The translations under genes and the position numbers were made by a program. The notes under the pieces were generated by a model that was not told the DNA's origin, made no database searches, and worked only from the letters and a program-made list of their open reading frames with translations. This document shows positions 62,179 through 64,000 of a stretch of DNA of 64,000 nt, piece after piece; position 1 is the first letter of the stretch, and each line of letters starts with the position of its first letter. Source of the DNA: Branchipolynoe longqiensis (lineage: Eukaryota > Annelida > Polychaeta > Phyllodocida > Polynoidae). The stretch lies in the NCBI GenBank assembly GCA_030323885.1, contig CM059193.1, positions 72,143,543-72,207,542 of the forward strand, written 5' to 3'.

Positions 62179-63374
62179 AGCGGCAGCCAACAATCGCACG
62201 TTCTACCGTGACACGGTGACACTGATATGATCGACTGAGTGGTAATAACTAGGTCAACAGAAGAACAGCTGGGTCAGACAAACACACAGGAGCCGGCTGG
62301 AGATACCAGAAAGAATTAGGTCACCTGCTGATACCAAGTCCCACCAACCCTGAGCATCACCCTCCCCCGACACACTAAACCCCAAACCCCACAATGCAAT
62401 TCTAACACCATTAAGTGGGTCATCGTTTATATCAGCTGAGGTCAGTGCAATTTCAATTCCCCACACAGATAGATGCGCACAATTAAATTATATATATATA
62501 TGAAGTGGGCAAGACTATAATCGAGCTGTGGCCGGTGCGGGCTTGGGTCGAGCAACCCGCATATGGAAATGTGGGCTGCTCGCCAAGACAAACCCGCATT
62601 GGCCATCAAATGTAGGGAAGGGTTCACTGCTGTAACTAGTTGCTACGAGATGCACTGCGCCGTCCCGCATTACTTTCCTACCAATGTAGAAGGTTCGACC
62701 CGTTGGGCCCTGACCCATCACATGTGTTGAATTAGCACTCTGATGTTTCAGACGATAATCTGGCTTTAAATACAGTAATGGGAAGTATCTTGACTATAAA
62801 GGAAATGGAGGGGAAGTATCTATTCATATGATTGACATTGGAAGAGATTAGATGGTGTTGGTAGGAACAGAAATAAAGTTGGGAGCTCTTAAAATGGCAT
62901 TAAGATCTTCCTTGCATTCCTTACCCTTTATGAACAGGTCCCTTATTACACTAACCGTCATGGTCAACCCCCTGATGATGATTCATTATTATATCTATTA
63001 CTATTGGCCTTCTGCACAGATGAGGGAGTAACTTAGACATCACAGTATGTAGCCTGACCCTCTCCTGGGAGCTAGTAACCACCTTCTTAATACAGACAAT
63101 AACAATAATAGGAAATTTCTCGGGTGTTTATAGGTGACAGTGGCAGCGGAGTACACTGTCAACCTTAGCAATGGAATTGTAGGACTAATGGTAATTAATA
63201 CATAAACGATACGCGGGGATAGATCCCGTGAACATATAGTACATAGGCTGACAGTGCTCGGGCGGGATTATATTAACGAAAATGTGAAATGGCTATGAGA
63301 AGGAGGAACGGTGGCAGCCAGCAGCAGGAGTGGGTAATCCATGGTATATTAAAAGAACAAGAGGAGTAGAACGG

Positions 63375-63375
<1 letters not shown>
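62179..63375. other. Unique sequence, no gene recognised
   Basis: No domain-bearing ORF and no repeat family. A short TA tract lies near 62490. Confidence 0.5.

Positions 63376-63404
<29 letters not shown>
63376..63404. repeat. (TA)n microsatellite
   Basis: Perfect TA repeat directly before a SINE1. Confidence 0.95.
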
Positions 63405-63407
<3 letters not shown>

Positions 63408-63640
63408 GTTTTCTTGTTGTGGTTTTATATCCTGGCAAAACCTAAGGTGATATCGGGATGAATACAGATGTGTGCAGTGCACACTATTGTTGACTTTATA
63501 GTACTGCCCCACTGGGAGACCATAACCCAAATGTTTAATGACATCATCGTGATATTGTGCTAATACAGTCCTTGTCATATTGTAATGATGGCAACTGCCG
63601 CCAATTGCCAGGCCAGGTAGTGACAAGTATTAATTTTAGC
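63405..63640 (-). mobile_element. SINE1, diverged, head missing
   Basis: Minus-strand copy from TTTATATCCTGGCAAAACCT to GGTAGTGACAAGTATTAATT. More diverged than most copies. Confidence 0.75.
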
Positions 63641-63847
63641 TTCAAGCTTGTATATATATATACATTTCTATATATATATACATTTCTATATGTATACATC
63701 CTCCGAGCCAGTGGAGAGCCAAGCCCCGGACAGGAGGCAGAGCGGTGCATGCTGGTACCCACCGCCACCCCGGAGAGGGGAGGGGGGAGGGGGGAATGCA
63801 AGGCACTACAGATAATATTACACGCGATAACAGGTTTTTCACTATCC

Positions 63848-63878
<31 letters not shown>

Positions 63879-64000
63879 GACATACATAACATCTCCCCCC
63901 CCCCACACTTAAAAATAACTAAACCAGAATGTGCATTGCTTGCCACACACGACGAAATCGTTAAAACTATTTATTTGTTTATTGTTTAACTGACCTGGTT
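63641..64000. other. Unassigned sequence with TA tracts
   Basis: Two (TA)n/TATACA tracts (63650-63695 and 63845-63880) around GC-rich unassigned sequence. A C run occurs at 63896-63905. No gene. Confidence 0.5.

Overview
The window is eukaryotic, animal-type DNA. It contains no operons and no recognisable host gene; almost all of it is mobile-element sequence and tandem repeats. The many tRNA-derived SINEs, short terminal-inverted-repeat (TIR) elements, LINE tails and an Ngaro-like tyrosine-recombinase retrotransposon suggest a marine invertebrate. A mollusc is my best guess, but that is inference from repeat style, not from a diagnostic gene.

The only convincing multi-gene unit is a 6.6-kb Ngaro/PAT-type retrotransposon at 41472-48096. 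Its order is A1 (186 bp), gag with a Cys/His zinc-binding cluster, a linker ORF, reverse transcriptase plus RNase H, tyrosine recombinase, then B1-A2-B2. A1/A2 are about 98% identical and B1/B2 about 99%, so it is young, but the reading frames carry disruptions or recoding sites. An outer 130-150 bp direct repeat, itself related to a dispersed family, lies on both sides.

0-9 kb: TIR elements of several families (TTAAACC composite, GCATAGTC, GTCACAC, pogo-like, GAACTC), a 210-bp inverted-repeat pair, nested SINE1 copies whose target-site duplications (TSDs) can still be read, and a LINE tail. 9-12.4 kb: a 107-bp tandem array, a rearranged LINE tail and G-rich minisatellites. 12.4-18 kb: mostly unique non-coding sequence. 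18-34 kb: further TIR elements, a 172-bp tandem array, an RTE-like LINE tail, about a dozen SINE1 pieces, two SINE2 copies and a TIR element inside a TA-rich array. 35-40 kb: TG-, 105-bp and homopurine arrays. 41.3-48.3 kb: the Ngaro-like element. 48.5-60 kb: C-rich and G-rich arrays, including 2.2 kb of near-pure G/T, plus two GTCACAC elements. 60-64 kb: a LINE tail, TIR elements, tRNA-like heads, a 57-bp array and one more SINE1.

Long open frames inside the G-rich, TG-rich and C-rich arrays come from low complexity and are not genes. Transposition histories can be ordered at several places: SINE into SINE, SINE into TIR element, and TIR element into TIR element. Family names such as 'SINE1' or 'composite MITE' (MITE = short non-autonomous TIR element) are mine, defined by copies inside this window.
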